Shown: positions 17,278 to 28,813, counted from the first letter of the stretch. The stretch: 64,000 nt of DNA from Burkholderiaceae bacterium (GCA_024235855.1 JACKLN010000011.1:62001-126000); one strand, 5' to 3'. Program-made: numbers and translations. The notes: a model not told the origin generated them from the letters alone.

Positions 17278-19515
17278 TGCCAGCCCCATGCGCTGGCAGA
17301 CGGCATGGCTACGCTGCACCAGGGTGTCCAGGGTCTCGGCCGCCGCAGCCAGCGCGGCCGCGTCCATGCCCTCAGCCTCCAGTTCCAGCTGTCGCGCCAG
17401 GGCCTGCACCGCCTTGAGCCCCAGGCTGCCGGCCGAGCCCTTGACCGCGTGCGCCAACGGCCGGACGCCGCCGCCGTCGCCGGCGCGCAGCGCGGCGGTC
17501 AGGTGAGCCCGCGCAGCCGACTCGTCGGCCAGCCAGCCCTGAAGCAGCGGCCGGTAGCCCTCCAGCCCGACGCCCACGCAGACGTCGCCGACGACGGCCA
17601 TGTCCATCAACTCGGCCAGGTCGCCGGGGCGCACGCGCGGCCGCGGGCGGCGGGGCGGCCGCGGCGTGCCAGTGTCAGCCGGCGCCGCTGGCGATGCGGC
17701 CTCGGACATCTCGGTGCGCGCCCCCCGGGTCTGCAGCAGCGCCTGCAGGTCGGACAGGCTCAAGGGCTTGGCCAGGAAGCCGTCCATGCCGCCGGCCAGG
17801 AGTCGGTCGCGGGTGTGGGTGTAGGCGTCCGCGGTGACGGCCACCACCGGCACCCGGCCCGCGGGGGCCGGCAAGTCGCGGATGGCCTGCGTGGCCGCCA
17901 GCCCGTCGAGCCCGGGCATGTGCAGGTCCATCAGCACCAGGTCAGGTGCCAGGGTGCCGACGGCCGCCACCGCCGCGCGCCCGTCTGCAGCCTCCTGTAC
18001 CTGGTGCCCCATGCGTTCGAGCAGCCGGCGCAGCAGCATCCGGTTGACGGCCTGGTCGTCCACGACGAGCACCGACAGCACCCGCCCCGCGACAGGGTCG
18101 ATGGACGCGCCGGCCACGGCCGACGGGGCCGCGCAGGGAGGCAGTGGCAACACGACCGTGAACACCGACCCCTCACCCGGCCGGCTGTGCACCGTGATGT
18201 CACCGCCCATGGCCCATGCCAGCCGGCGCGAGATCTCCAGCCCCAGGCCGGTGCCGCCGTAGCGCCGCGCGATGCCGCGCTCGCCCTGGGAAAAGCGCTG
18301 GAACAGGCGCGCCAGCACGGTCTCTTCCATGCCGATGCCCGTGTCCTGAACGCGCAGGCGCAACTGGCCGTCGATGCGGTCGGCCTGCAGGCTGACCACA
18401 CCGCGCTCGGTGAACTTCAGTGCATTGCCCAGCAGGTTCATCAGGATCTGCCGCAGGCGGCGTGCATCGCCCAGCCACCAGACGGGCAGGGTCGGGTCCA
18501 GATGGACCTGAAGCGTCAGGCCCTTGGCCATGGCCATGGGCTCGAACAGCGCCTGGAGTTCAGCGGCCAGCGTGCCCAGCGCCAGCGGCGCCGGGTCCAG
18601 GTTCAGCTGGCCGGCGTCGAGGCGGGACACGTCCAGCAGGTCGTCCAGCAGTGCCTGAAGGTGGGTCGCCGCCTGCTGCGCGTTGACCACCGGTTCGGCC
18701 TGGTCGGGGGTCAGCGGGCCGCTGCGCAACAGCGTCAGCATGCCCGACAGCACATGCACCGGCGTGCGCAGTTCGTGGCTCATCGTGGCCAGGAAATCGG
18801 TCTTGGCGGCACTGGCAGCTTCGGCCTGCTCGCGTGCGGCCTGCAATGCGGCCGAGGAGGCCTCCAGTGCCCGCCGGCGGCGTGTGAGCGTGCGCAGCTG
18901 CCAGGCGGCCACGCCCACGAAGGCCAGCGTCATGGCCGACTGGAACAGCGTCAGCGCGATGCCCTCGTGCGTCAGCGCCTTTGCCGTGGCGTTGCGCACA
19001 GCGATGTGCTCGGCATTGGCCTGGTTGGCCTGCAGGATCAGCGTGTGCACCTGGGGCGCGAGGTCGGCCAGCCGCTGCACCAGGGCCGGCAGTGGAGCCT
19101 CGGCCAGCGGGCGCTCGGACTGCTCGGCCAGCCAGGGATCGGCGTCGGCGACGAACTGCTGCAGCGCGGGCAGCACGGCCTGGGCCTCGGTGCCCACCGG
19201 CAGCACGGTCTGCGATCGCGCCGGGTCGATCAACGGCAGACGGCTGGCCAGGATCTCGAACTGCAGGCGCAGCCCCTCGGCATCGGCGGCGCTCGGGTCG
19301 AGCGCAGCGTCCTCGAGCTCGCGCTGCAGGTGCATGAACTCCGACTCCAGCTGGAAATAGCCCCAGACGAGGCTGTCGCCTTCCCAGCGCACGTCGGTGG
19401 CCAATTGCTGGACCTGGCGATACTGCACGCCGGCGATGGCGGCAAAGGCGGCCAGCAGGCCGGCACCGATCAGCGCCAGCCACAGGTTGCCGGCGCGTGG
19501 GCCGGCCTGCTTCAT
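17272..19515 (-). CDS. Hybrid sensor histidine kinase with receiver and Hpt domains (copy A)
   Basis: A 747-residue inner-membrane phosphorelay kinase. TM1 residues 11-31, a periplasmic helical sensor region 32-188 with no motif I recognise, TM2 190-207, HisKA with SHELRTP (H247), ATPase with NLLGNALKF (N364), DTGIGM and GTGLGLEIS, a receiver with DLVLMDLHMPGLDG (D530), a proline/arginine linker and an Hpt domain with HAVKGSAGSLG (H689). All phosphorelay residues are intact. The ATG overlaps the stop of the small sulfite-oxidase-fold gene (ATGA). No DNA-binding output or partner regulator is adjacent. A paralog of the kinase at 21221-23443. Confidence 0.93.
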   Translation of the reverse strand: MKQAGPRAGNLWLALIGAGLLAAFAAIAGVQYRQVQQLATDVRWEGDSLVWGYFQLESEFMHLQRELEDAALDPSAADAEGLRLQFEILASRLPLIDPARSQTVLPVGTEAQAVLPALQQFVADADPWLAEQSERPLAEAPLPALVQRLADLAPQVHTLILQANQANAEHIAVRNATAKALTHEGIALTLFQSAMTLAFVGVAAWQLRTLTRRRRALEASSAALQAAREQAEAASAAKTDFLATMSHELRTPVHVLSGMLTLLRSGPLTPDQAEPVVNAQQAATHLQALLDDLLDVSRLDAGQLNLDPAPLALGTLAAELQALFEPMAMAKGLTLQVHLDPTLPVWWLGDARRLRQILMNLLGNALKFTERGVVSLQADRIDGQLRLRVQDTGIGMEETVLARLFQRFSQGERGIARRYGGTGLGLEISRRLAWAMGGDITVHSRPGEGSVFTVVLPLPPCAAPSAVAGASIDPVAGRVLSVLVVDDQAVNRMLLRRLLERMGHQVQEAADGRAAVAAVGTLAPDLVLMDLHMPGLDGLAATQAIRDLPAPAGRVPVVAVTADAYTHTRDRLLAGGMDGFLAKPLSLSDLQALLQTRGARTEMSEAASPAAPADTGTPRPPRRPRPRVRPGDLAELMDMAVVGDVCVGVGLEGYRPLLQGWLADESAARAHLTAALRAGDGGGVRPLAHAVKGSAGSLGLKAVQALARQLELEAEGMDAAALAAAAETLDTLVQRSHAVCQRMGLAE

Positions 19516-20045
19516 TTGACGAGCAGCCGGCGCAGTTGCCAGGCGGAGCGGCCGTAGTAGCGCTCCGAACGCAGTTCCTCGCTGTCGTCGAACGGGTAGA
19601 CGATGAACAGCGGGCCCTTCTGGCGCACCGACATCGGCTTGCCGTCCTGCAAGCGCGCGACGATGACGTTCCAGCGCTGCGCATCGGCCACCGGCAGGTC
19701 CACCCGGTAGTCGTTCAGGGCCACCGCCGTGAGCTGATGGCCGCGGGCGCCCGCCAGGGCCAGCACGTCGCGCAGCAGCGGCCCGGTGAACTGCACCGGC
19801 TGCGGATACCAGGGCGTACGAGTGGTGAAGCTGTGCTGCGGCAGGGCGGCCAGGGCAGCCATGTCCAGGTCCAGCCTGCCTTGCGCGCCACCTGCGGTGA
19901 TGTCGCCGCTGAGGGTGAGCACTGTCCGGCCTGCGCGTCCGGGCGCCGTCTGGTCGGCTGTCGACATCAGCGGCAAGGCCAGCAGGGTCGCGAGGGTCAG
20001 CCCCAGGGCCGTGCGGCGCAGGGCGAGGCGGCGTTTGTGTTCCAT
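19512..20045 (-). CDS. Periplasmic sulfite-oxidase-fold protein lacking the Mo-ligand cysteine (copy A)
   Basis: A 177-residue secreted protein: signal peptide residues 1-30, then a short domain related to the molybdopterin-binding domain of sulfite oxidase/YedY proteins (FTTRTPWYPQP, FTGPLLRDVLAL, ALNDYRVDLP, KGPLFIVYPFDD, YGRSAWQLRRL). There is no cysteine anywhere in the protein, so the usual thiolate ligand to molybdenum is absent. I infer a binding or sensor protein for the coupled kinase. An AAAGGAGG site 11 bases before the ATG and an AT-rich promoter (TAAAAT) support this start. Confidence 0.85.
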   Translation of the reverse strand: MEHKRRLALRRTALGLTLATLLALPLMSTADQTAPGRAGRTVLTLSGDITAGGAQGRLDLDMAALAALPQHSFTTRTPWYPQPVQFTGPLLRDVLALAGARGHQLTAVALNDYRVDLPVADAQRWNVIVARLQDGKPMSVRQKGPLFIVYPFDDSEELRSERYYGRSAWQLRRLLVK

Positions 20046-20172
20046 GCCGGCATTGTCCTCCTTTAATGATGAAAGTGATTTTATCGATTCGTGCATATGG
20101 CTCGCTTTCACCCGCCGTTCGGGGTGCCGTCTGCGGCTGGCCGCTGCCTGACCGGTGTCCGACAATGGCGTG
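20046..20172. promoter_or_regulatory. Divergent promoter region, sensor pair A / murB
   Basis: An AT-rich patch unusual for this window (20058-20098). On minus it carries TAAAAT and a strong AAAGGAGG ribosome site for the small sulfite-oxidase-fold gene. On plus, GACAAT (20161-20166) ends 6 bases before the murB ATG at 20173, the leaderless spacing seen repeatedly in this window. The kinase-side gene is thus SD-led while murB appears leaderless. Confidence 0.5.
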
Positions 20173-21195
20173 ATGGTCCTGAACCTCGAAGAGCACGTGA
20201 ACCTGCGCGCGCTGAACAGCTTCGCGCTGCCGGCCGTGGCGCGGCGCCTGGTGCGCATCCGCGCCGAGGCCGACGTGCGCCGCGTGCTGGACGACCCGGC
20301 CATCGGCCGCCTGCCGCGCCTGGTGCTCGGTGGCGGCAGCAACCTCGTCTTCACGCGCGACCCGGCCGGCGTGGTGCTGAAGGTGGAAGTGGCCGGCATG
20401 CGGCTGCTGCAGGCGCACGACGACGCCTGGATCGTGGAGGCCGGTGCCGGCGAATCCTGGCACGCGCTGGTCGAATGGACGCTGGCCCAGGGCTGGCCCG
20501 GGTTGGAGAACCTGGCCCTGATCCCCGGCACGGTGGGTGCGGCGCCGGTGCAGAACATCGGCGCCTACGGGGTGGAGCTGACCGACCGTTTCGAATCGCT
20601 GGACGCGGTGGACCTCGTCACCGGCCGCACGGTGACGCTCGACCGCGCGGCCTGCCGCTTCGGCTACCGCGACAGCGTGTTCAAGGGGGCGCTGGCCGGC
20701 AAGTCGCTGATCACGCGCGTGCGCCTGCGCCTGCCACGACCCTGGGTACCCGTGCTCGGTTACCAGGACCTGGAACGTCGCGTGGCCGAGACCGGCATCA
20801 CGGCACCCGATGCGCGCACGATCTTCGACTGGGTGTGTGCCATCCGCCGCGACAAGCTGCCCGACCCGGCACGGATCGGCAACGCCGGCAGCTTCTTCAA
20901 GAACCCCGTGGTCACCGCCGAGCAGTGCAGGGACATCATCGGCCGCGACCCGCACGTGGTGCACTACCCGCTGCCCGACGGCAGCTTCAAGCTCGCGGCG
21001 GGCTGGCTGATCGACGCCTGCGGCTGGAAGGGCAAGAGCATCGGCCACGCCGGCGTGCACGACCGCCAGGCGCTGGTGCTCGTCAACCGTGGCGACGCCA
21101 GCGGGGCCGAGGTGCTGACGCTGGCGCGGGCGATCCAGGAATCGGTCTACGGCCGCTTCGGCATCCGGCTGGAGCCGGAGCCGGCGGTGGTCTGA
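20173..21195 (+). CDS. murB: UDP-N-acetylenolpyruvoylglucosamine reductase MurB
   Basis: A 340-residue cytoplasmic flavoenzyme that reduces UDP-GlcNAc-enolpyruvate to UDP-MurNAc in peptidoglycan synthesis. The FAD-binding segment LVLGGGSNLVF, IPGTVGAAPVQNIGAYG, FGYRDSVFK and NAGSFFKNP are all present, the E. coli-like type I form. I prefer ATG at 20173 because a GACAAT -10 ends 6 bases upstream; GTG at 20155 would add six residues but lie upstream of that -10. It sits between two copies of an unrelated sensor module on the other strand. Confidence 0.95.
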   Translation: MVLNLEEHVNLRALNSFALPAVARRLVRIRAEADVRRVLDDPAIGRLPRLVLGGGSNLVFTRDPAGVVLKVEVAGMRLLQAHDDAWIVEAGAGESWHALVEWTLAQGWPGLENLALIPGTVGAAPVQNIGAYGVELTDRFESLDAVDLVTGRTVTLDRAACRFGYRDSVFKGALAGKSLITRVRLRLPRPWVPVLGYQDLERRVAETGITAPDARTIFDWVCAIRRDKLPDPARIGNAGSFFKNPVVTAEQCRDIIGRDPHVVHYPLPDGSFKLAAGWLIDACGWKGKSIGHAGVHDRQALVLVNRGDASGAEVLTLARAIQESVYGRFGIRLEPEPAVV

Positions 21196-21220
21196 CCCGG
21201 ACGGCCGACAGCGCTGGCGG

Positions 21221-23439
<2,219 letters not shown>

Positions 23440-23443
<4 letters not shown>

Positions 23444-23961
23444 GCCACGTCGATCAGGCGCAGCTGCCATGCCGACCGGTTGTAGTAGACGGCGCTGCGC
23501 AGTTCGGGTCGGTCGTCGAACGGGTAGATCACGAACAGCGGCCCCTTGTCGCGCACGGCCATCGGCGCACCGTCGAGCAGGCGCGCCACGATCGGGTCGT
23601 GGCGCTGGGCGTCGTCCCAGGGCATGTCGACGCGGTAGTCGTTGAGCGCCTGCAGGCGCAGCCGCGTGCCCTGCGCACCGGCCGCCGCGAGCACGTCCCG
23701 CAACAGCGGCCCGCTGAAATGGCGTGGCTGGGCGAACCAGGGCGTGCGCGTGGTGAAGCCCACCTGCGGCAATCCGGCGAGCATGGCCATGTCGAAGCAG
23801 GCCGCAGCCTCGACGTTGGGCGTGCGCACGCGGCCGCGGACCTCGAGCACCACCGGCCCGGCCGGTGGCGCCAGCGCGCGCGCGGAACCGGCGGCGCCCA
23901 GCAGGGACGCGAGGACGAGGCCGCAGGCGCGGCGCCTGTGCACGGGGCGGGGCGGGTTCAC
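23440..23961 (-). CDS. Periplasmic sulfite-oxidase-fold protein lacking the Mo-ligand cysteine (copy B)
   Basis: A 173-residue paralog of the protein at 19512-20045, sharing FTTRTPW, FSGPLLRDVLA, ALNDYRVDMP, KGPLFVIYPFDD and NRSAWQLRL. A signal peptide covers about residues 1-31. It has two cysteines, one in the signal and one in AAACFDM, neither matched in copy A, so no conserved metal-ligand cysteine exists. I chose the GTG at 23961: TACAAT ends exactly 6 bases upstream, predicting a leaderless message. A longer ATG start (MADEAYQ, 24003) would lie upstream of that promoter. Confidence 0.83.
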
Positions 23962-24001
23962 GGCGGGATTGTAGGCAGCGCCCTGATAAGCTTCGTCGGC
24001 C
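23962..24001. promoter_or_regulatory. Divergent promoter region, sensor pair B / Ser-Thr kinase
   Basis: A 40-base gap. On minus, TACAAT (23973-23968) is a consensus-grade -10 ending 6 bases before the GTG of the small sulfite-oxidase-fold gene. On plus, TAAGCT (23987-23992) ends 9 bases before the kinase ATG. Neither gene has a Shine-Dalgarno. Confidence 0.5.
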
Positions 24002-25774
24002 ATGACGCCCCCCGTCGCGAGCCCCGACCATCCGGCCAATGCGCTGCCCCGGGGTGCCCGGCTGGGCGAGTTCGAGATCCTGGCCGTGCTGGGCGTCGGC
24101 GGCTTCGGCATCGTCTACCGGGCGCTGGACCACGCGCTGGAGCGCGAGGTGGCGATCAAGGAGTACATGCCCGCTGCGCTGGCCGGTCGCACGGCCACGC
24201 TGCACGTGTCGCTGCGCTCGCAGTCCGACGCCGAGACGTTCGCGCTCGGCCTGCGTTCGTTCGTCAACGAAGCCAAGCTGCTGGCGCGCTTCGACCACCC
24301 GTCGCTGCTCAAGGTCTACCGGTTCTGGGAGCAGAACGACACCGCCTACATGGCGATGCCGATCTACCACGGCCAGACGCTCAAGGCGGTGCGCCAGGCC
24401 ATGCAGGGGCCACCAGGCGAGGCCTGGCTGCGCGCGGTGCTCGGGCCGCTCCTGGGGGCCATCGAGACGCTGCATGCCGAGGGCGTCTACCACCGCGACA
24501 TCGCGCCGGACAACATCCTGATCGAACCCGATGGCCGCCCGGTGCTGCTGGACTTCGGCGCTGCCCGGCGCGTGATCGGCGACCGCAGCCAGACGCTGAC
24601 GGCGATCCTCAAGCCGGCCTATGCACCCATCGAGCAGTACGCCGAGGTGAGCGCGTCGCGCCAGGGCCCGTGGACCGACCTGTACGCGCTGGGCGCGACG
24701 CTGCACTACGTGCTCACCGGCGAGGCCCCGGCCCCGGCCACCGCACGCACGCTGCACGACGACCAGCCGCCGCTGGTGGCGCGGGCGCTTCCGGGCTGCA
24801 GCCCGCGGCTGCTGGCGGCGGTGGACTGGATGCTGGCCACGCGCCCGGCCGACCGCCCGCAGAGCGTGGCGGCGCTGCGGGCGGTTCTCGAGGGCACGGC
24901 CGAAGCGCCTGCGCCGCGAGACGGGGCGACCGAACCCTTGCCCAGGGGCCAGCCCTTGCCGACGACGGTGGTCGACGTGTCCGCGCCCTGGCCGCCGGCG
25001 CCGTCGGTGCCGGCGGGTGCCGACGCACCCACGCTGATCGACCTGTCGCAGCGCGGCGCCTCGCAGGCGTCATCGGCTTCGCCGGATGCGCCGGCCGCGT
25101 CGGCCGCCACCACGCCGGCGGGGTGGCAGGGTGACCGGTCCGCCCGCCGCGTGATGCCACTGCTGCTGGGCGTGCTGGGCGTCGCTGCAGTGGCGGGCTG
25201 GTGGTGGCTGACGCCGGACCCCGCATCCAGTGGGCTCGGCGCTGCCGCCGACGCAGGACCCCTGGCACGGGTGGCTTCGGCACCGGCGTCCGGCGCCGCG
25301 CCGACGGTGCCGGCCTCGGTGCTGCCTCGGCAAGCCGAGGCGGGCGGTCCGTCCTCGCCCGCGGTGGCCACGGCCGAGTCGCGCCCAGCCGTGCCCGACG
25401 CCGGTGCAGCCCTCAAGGCCGCCCCGGCGCGCGGCAGCGACACCGTGCCGCGAAAGCCGCCGCCGCGCAGCGAACCCGAACCCATGCCGGTCGTGGTGGC
25501 ACCGCCTCCCGCGGCGCTGCCGGCCTCGCCGCCCGCCGCCACCACCGCACTGTCCGGCACGCCCGCCCCGGCCAGCGCGCCGGCACCGATCGTCAGCCGC
25601 GTGCCGGCGCCGAGCCCGGCCGCCCTGTCCGACGACCCTTCGGCCGTCTGCGGCAAGCGCGTGCTGCTGGCCCTGTTCTGGTGCATGGAGCGCGAGTGCG
25701 CCAGCGACGAGTTCAAGGGCCACCCGGCCTGCCGCAAGTGGTTCGCCACCAATCGCCAGCGCCAGGCACCCTGA
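24002..25774 (+). CDS. Membrane-anchored Ser/Thr protein kinase with four-cysteine C-terminal module
   Basis: A 590-residue Hanks-type kinase. Kinase domain residues 22-300: glycine loop GVGGFG (31-36), K53 in VAIKEY, HRDIAPDN with D166, and DFGAAR (D184), so all catalytic residues are present. A Pro/Ala-rich linker leads to one membrane span (about 382-402), then a long Ala/Pro-rich extracytoplasmic stalk and a terminal module with C550, C561, C566 and C577, spaced 10-4-10. The module is likely disulfide-bonded outside the membrane and might sense a ligand (inference). Divergent from sensor pair B. Confidence 0.88.
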   Translation: MTPPVASPDHPANALPRGARLGEFEILAVLGVGGFGIVYRALDHALEREVAIKEYMPAALAGRTATLHVSLRSQSDAETFALGLRSFVNEAKLLARFDHPSLLKVYRFWEQNDTAYMAMPIYHGQTLKAVRQAMQGPPGEAWLRAVLGPLLGAIETLHAEGVYHRDIAPDNILIEPDGRPVLLDFGAARRVIGDRSQTLTAILKPAYAPIEQYAEVSASRQGPWTDLYALGATLHYVLTGEAPAPATARTLHDDQPPLVARALPGCSPRLLAAVDWMLATRPADRPQSVAALRAVLEGTAEAPAPRDGATEPLPRGQPLPTTVVDVSAPWPPAPSVPAGADAPTLIDLSQRGASQASSASPDAPAASAATTPAGWQGDRSARRVMPLLLGVLGVAAVAGWWWLTPDPASSGLGAAADAGPLARVASAPASGAAPTVPASVLPRQAEAGGPSSPAVATAESRPAVPDAGAALKAAPARGSDTVPRKPPPRSEPEPMPVVVAPPPAALPASPPAATTALSGTPAPASAPAPIVSRVPAPSPAALSDDPSAVCGKRVLLALFWCMERECASDEFKGHPACRKWFATNRQRQAP

Positions 25775-25838
25775 TCCGCCGACGGCCCCTGCAACCCAGA
25801 GAATCCATCACAAGCGGCCTCAGCCGCACCCGGAGACG

Positions 25839-27527
25839 ATGACCACCACCCGCCCGCACCACGCGCACTGGCCGGCCCGGCTGCCGCGCGAACTGTCCGT
25901 GCCCGCCACCACGCTGTGGTTCAACCTCGAGGTCAGCGCCGCGCGCTTTGCCGACAAGCCGGCCTACCTGTTCCTCGGCCGGCCGCTGCGCTACCGCGAA
26001 CTGAAGGCGCAGGCCGAGGCCCTGGCCGGCTGGCTGCAGGCCCGCGGCCTGGCACCGGGCGACCGCGTGCTGCTGTTCATGCAGAACTGCCCGCAGTGGG
26101 TGGCCGCTTTCTACGGCATCCTGCGCGCCGGCGGTGTGGTGGTGCCGGTGAACCCGATGAACAAGGCCGACGAGTTCGGCCACTACATCACCGACCCGAC
26201 GGCGCGTTTCGCCATCACCAGCCGCGACCTCGCCGGCATCGTGCGCGAGGCCGACCAGCGCCTGCCCGAGGCGCAGCGCCTGCACCACCTGCTGGTGGCG
26301 TCGCTGGCCGACGCGCTGCCTGACGAGGTGGCCGCCGAGGAAGCCCCGGCAGCCCCGGTGCTGGCCTGGCTGCGCGACGCCACGCCGCTGCCGCCGGGCG
26401 CCACCGCCTGGGCCGACGCGTTGGCCGCCGGCCTGGCCCCGGGCCCGTTGACCCGCGGCCCGGACGACCTGGCCGTGCTGCCCTACACCTCGGGCACCAC
26501 CGGCCTGCCCAAGGGCTGCCTGCACACCCACCGCACGCTGATGGCCAATGCCGTGGGCGGGCAGTGGAGCCATGCCGGCCCGGAGACGGTGGCCCTGGGC
26601 GTGGTGCCGATGTTCCACATCACCGGGTTGATGTACCTGGTGCTGGGCAACGTCTACGAAGGTGCCACCGTGGTGCTGCTGCCGCGCTGGGACCGCGAAC
26701 TCGCCGCGCGCCTGATCGCGCGGCATCGCATCTCGCACTGGACCTGCATCCCGACGATGATCGTCGACCTGATGGCCAGCCCGGCGCTGGACAGCTTCGA
26801 CCTGTCCAGCCTGCGCAACCTCTCCGGCGGCGGTGCGGCGATGCCGCAGGCGGTGGCCGAGCGGCTGCGCGACCGCTTCGGCCTGACCTTCGCCGAGGGC
26901 TACGGCCTGACCGAGACCGCGGCGCCGTCGCACGCCAACCCGCCGGAGCGGGCCAAGCTGCAGTGCCTGGGCATGCCGATCTTCGGCGTCGACTCGCGCG
27001 TGGTGGACCCGGACACGCTGCAGGAGATGCCGGTGGGCGAGAGCGGCGAGATCGTCACCCATGGCCCGATGGTGTTCCAGGGCTACTGGCAGCACCCGGA
27101 GGCCACGCGCGCGGCCTTCGTCGAGATCGACGGCAAGCGCTTCTTCCGCACCGGCGACCTGGGCCGGATGGACGAGGACGGCTACTTCTTCATCACCGAC
27201 CGCCTCAAGCGCATGATCAACGCCAGCGGCTTCAAGGTCTGGCCCAGCGAGGTGGAACTGCTGCTCTACAAGTGCCCGCTGGTGCAGGAGGCCTGCGTGA
27301 TCGCGGCCAAGGACGACTACCGCGGCGAGACGGTCAAGGCCGTGGTGGTGCTGCGGCCCGAGGCGCGCGGCACGGCCACGGCGGAGGACATCATCGCCTG
27401 GTCGCGCGAGCACATGGCGGCCTACAAGGTGCCGCGGCTGGTGAGCTTTGCCGACGCCCTGCCCAAGAGCGGGTCGGGCAAGATCATGTGGCGGCTGCTG
27501 CAGGCGCAGGAGGCCGAGGGCGGCTGA
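25839..27527 (+). CDS. Long-chain-fatty-acid/acyl-CoA ligase
   Basis: A 562-residue adenylate-forming CoA ligase. P-loop LPYTSGTTGLPKG, FAEGYGLTETAAP, the hinge TDRLKRMINASGFKVWP and the catalytic lysine region PKSGSGKIMWR. It activates a fatty acid with ATP and CoA; residues around FHITGLMYLVLGNVYEG fit a fatty-acid-type enzyme, chain length not determinable. The ATG at 25839 has GGAGA 4 bases upstream and gives the normal length; the frame runs further back through the kinase gene. 64 bases after the kinase stop, probably its own unit. Confidence 0.88.
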   Translation: MTTTRPHHAHWPARLPRELSVPATTLWFNLEVSAARFADKPAYLFLGRPLRYRELKAQAEALAGWLQARGLAPGDRVLLFMQNCPQWVAAFYGILRAGGVVVPVNPMNKADEFGHYITDPTARFAITSRDLAGIVREADQRLPEAQRLHHLLVASLADALPDEVAAEEAPAAPVLAWLRDATPLPPGATAWADALAAGLAPGPLTRGPDDLAVLPYTSGTTGLPKGCLHTHRTLMANAVGGQWSHAGPETVALGVVPMFHITGLMYLVLGNVYEGATVVLLPRWDRELAARLIARHRISHWTCIPTMIVDLMASPALDSFDLSSLRNLSGGGAAMPQAVAERLRDRFGLTFAEGYGLTETAAPSHANPPERAKLQCLGMPIFGVDSRVVDPDTLQEMPVGESGEIVTHGPMVFQGYWQHPEATRAAFVEIDGKRFFRTGDLGRMDEDGYFFITDRLKRMINASGFKVWPSEVELLLYKCPLVQEACVIAAKDDYRGETVKAVVVLRPEARGTATAEDIIAWSREHMAAYKVPRLVSFADALPKSGSGKIMWRLLQAQEAEGG

Positions 27528-27573
27528 ACCCCGCTTGGCGGCGTGGGCGGCTGACCGCCATGGTCGGTGGCCG

Positions 27574-28056
27574 TCAGCCGCCCAGGGTCTGCTCCAGCGC
27601 CTGCTGCAGCACCCGCGCGTCGGCGCTGGCGCGGTGGCGGCCCAGCGTGGCCCGCAGGCGCTGCAGGGCCGGGTCCAGCCGCGGGCGGGCCTGGTCGTCG
27701 AGCAGCCGCTGCACCGATTCCAGGCGGAAACTGGGCAGCATGTCCGCCGCGTCGTACAGCCGTGCCAGCCAGGGGTAGTCGTGGGCCCAGCCGTCGCAGT
27801 ACACGGTGCGCCCGCCCAGGCCCTCGTTGAGCTGGCGGCAGACCATCACCGGCGTGCGGCCATGCAGCAGCAGGGTGTCGCGGGTGATGCCGTGCAGCCG
27901 CTCCGCCGTGGGGTCCCAGTGCGTCCAGTCCGCATGCGGCCGGATCAGCGTGCACCAGGATCGCCCGTCGTCGCGCACGTAGCCGACCTCGATGGGGTAG
28001 CCATGGCGCCCGAAACCCGAGGCCTCGATGTCCAGCGTGCAGTGCATGACCCGCAT
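27574..28056 (-). CDS. DEDD-type 3'-5' exonuclease-fold protein
   Basis: A 160-residue protein with an RNase H-like exonuclease layout: LDIEASGFGRHGYPIEVGYV gives the first D-x-E pair, DGWAHDYPWLARL a middle acidic residue, and HRASADARVL the last histidine and aspartate, as in DEDDh nucleases. The natural substrate is unknown. Two nearby ATGs (28056 and 28047) are possible and neither has a clear ribosome site; I used the outer one. It converges on the CoA ligase and lies on the same strand as the phosphatase. Confidence 0.7.
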   Translation of the reverse strand: MRVMHCTLDIEASGFGRHGYPIEVGYVRDDGRSWCTLIRPHADWTHWDPTAERLHGITRDTLLLHGRTPVMVCRQLNEGLGGRTVYCDGWAHDYPWLARLYDAADMLPSFRLESVQRLLDDQARPRLDPALQRLRATLGRHRASADARVLQQALEQTLGG

Positions 28057-28138
28057 GGTGCACGAACCATGCCCGGCTTGTCTGCGCAAGGTCAGACCAG
28101 CGGCACCCCGCGACGAGTCGGTCCGCGCCGTGCAGTGC

Positions 28139-28807
28139 TCAGGCGTAGGTGATCCAGTCCGACCCCACCCCCTGCTCCAGGTGACCGATGCCGTTGAAGC
28201 TGACCAGCAGGTGCCGCCTGGGCGTGACCTGGAGTTCGGTGACCGCGCTGTTGCGCAGGCGCATGTTCAGGTCGATGACGGCCGGCGCCGCGAGGCCCAG
28301 CACCAGGCCCACGGCGTGGGCGATGGGGCCGCCGCTGGAGACCATCAGCACGTCGCCGTCGTGCTGCTCGCGCACGCGGTCCAGTGCTTCACGCACCCCG
28401 GCCACGAAATCGGCGTGCGAAGGCATGCCCTGCGGCGTGGTTCGGCCGGCCATCCAGGCCGTCAGGCCTTCGCGCAGCAGGCGGAAGTGGTGGCGGAAGC
28501 TGTCCGCCGGGTCGGGCGGCGGCGGGATCTCGGCGTACAGCGCACGCACCACGGCCTCGCTGTCGTACTCGTTGAGGCCGGGCAGTCGCGTGGGCGCCGG
28601 CACCGCGCCATGGCCTTGCGCGATGGCATCCAGTGACTGCACCTGGCGGCGCAGCGTGCCGCTGTAGCTGGCCTGCCAGACCAGCCCGCGGCCGCGAAGG
28701 TGCTCACCCAGGCGCCGGCACTGCCGCTCGCCCAGGGGGCTGAGCTGGTCGTAGTCGTCGGCGCCGAAGCTGGCCTGGCCATGGCGCACGAGGTAGAGCG
28801 TTCCCAT
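28139..28807 (-). CDS. Histidine phosphatase (phosphoglycerate mutase-like) family protein
   Basis: A 222-residue cytoplasmic protein. The catalytic motif LVRHGQASFG begins at residue 6 (phospho-accepting histidine H9), with a second-histidine region around SSGGPIAHAVGLVLG. The length fits the histidine phosphatase branch rather than a cofactor-dependent mutase; the substrate is unknown. The ATG at 28807 gives the conserved start MGTLYLVRHG and has no Shine-Dalgarno; CACAAT ends 6 bases upstream. Divergent from the RND efflux operon. Confidence 0.88.
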   Translation of the reverse strand: MGTLYLVRHGQASFGADDYDQLSPLGERQCRRLGEHLRGRGLVWQASYSGTLRRQVQSLDAIAQGHGAVPAPTRLPGLNEYDSEAVVRALYAEIPPPPDPADSFRHHFRLLREGLTAWMAGRTTPQGMPSHADFVAGVREALDRVREQHDGDVLMVSSGGPIAHAVGLVLGLAAPAVIDLNMRLRNSAVTELQVTPRRHLLVSFNGIGHLEQGVGSDWITYA

Positions 28808-28813
28808 GGCAGG

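Noticed and set aside
20155..20172. GTG at 20155 as the murB start
   Set aside because: It lies upstream of the GACAAT hexamer that would set the transcript start next to the ATG at 20173; kept only as an alternative.
23444..24757. Long minus-strand frame extending kinase B upstream over the Ser/Thr kinase
   Set aside because: Composition is shadow-like, and the ATGA overlap at 23443 fixes the start.
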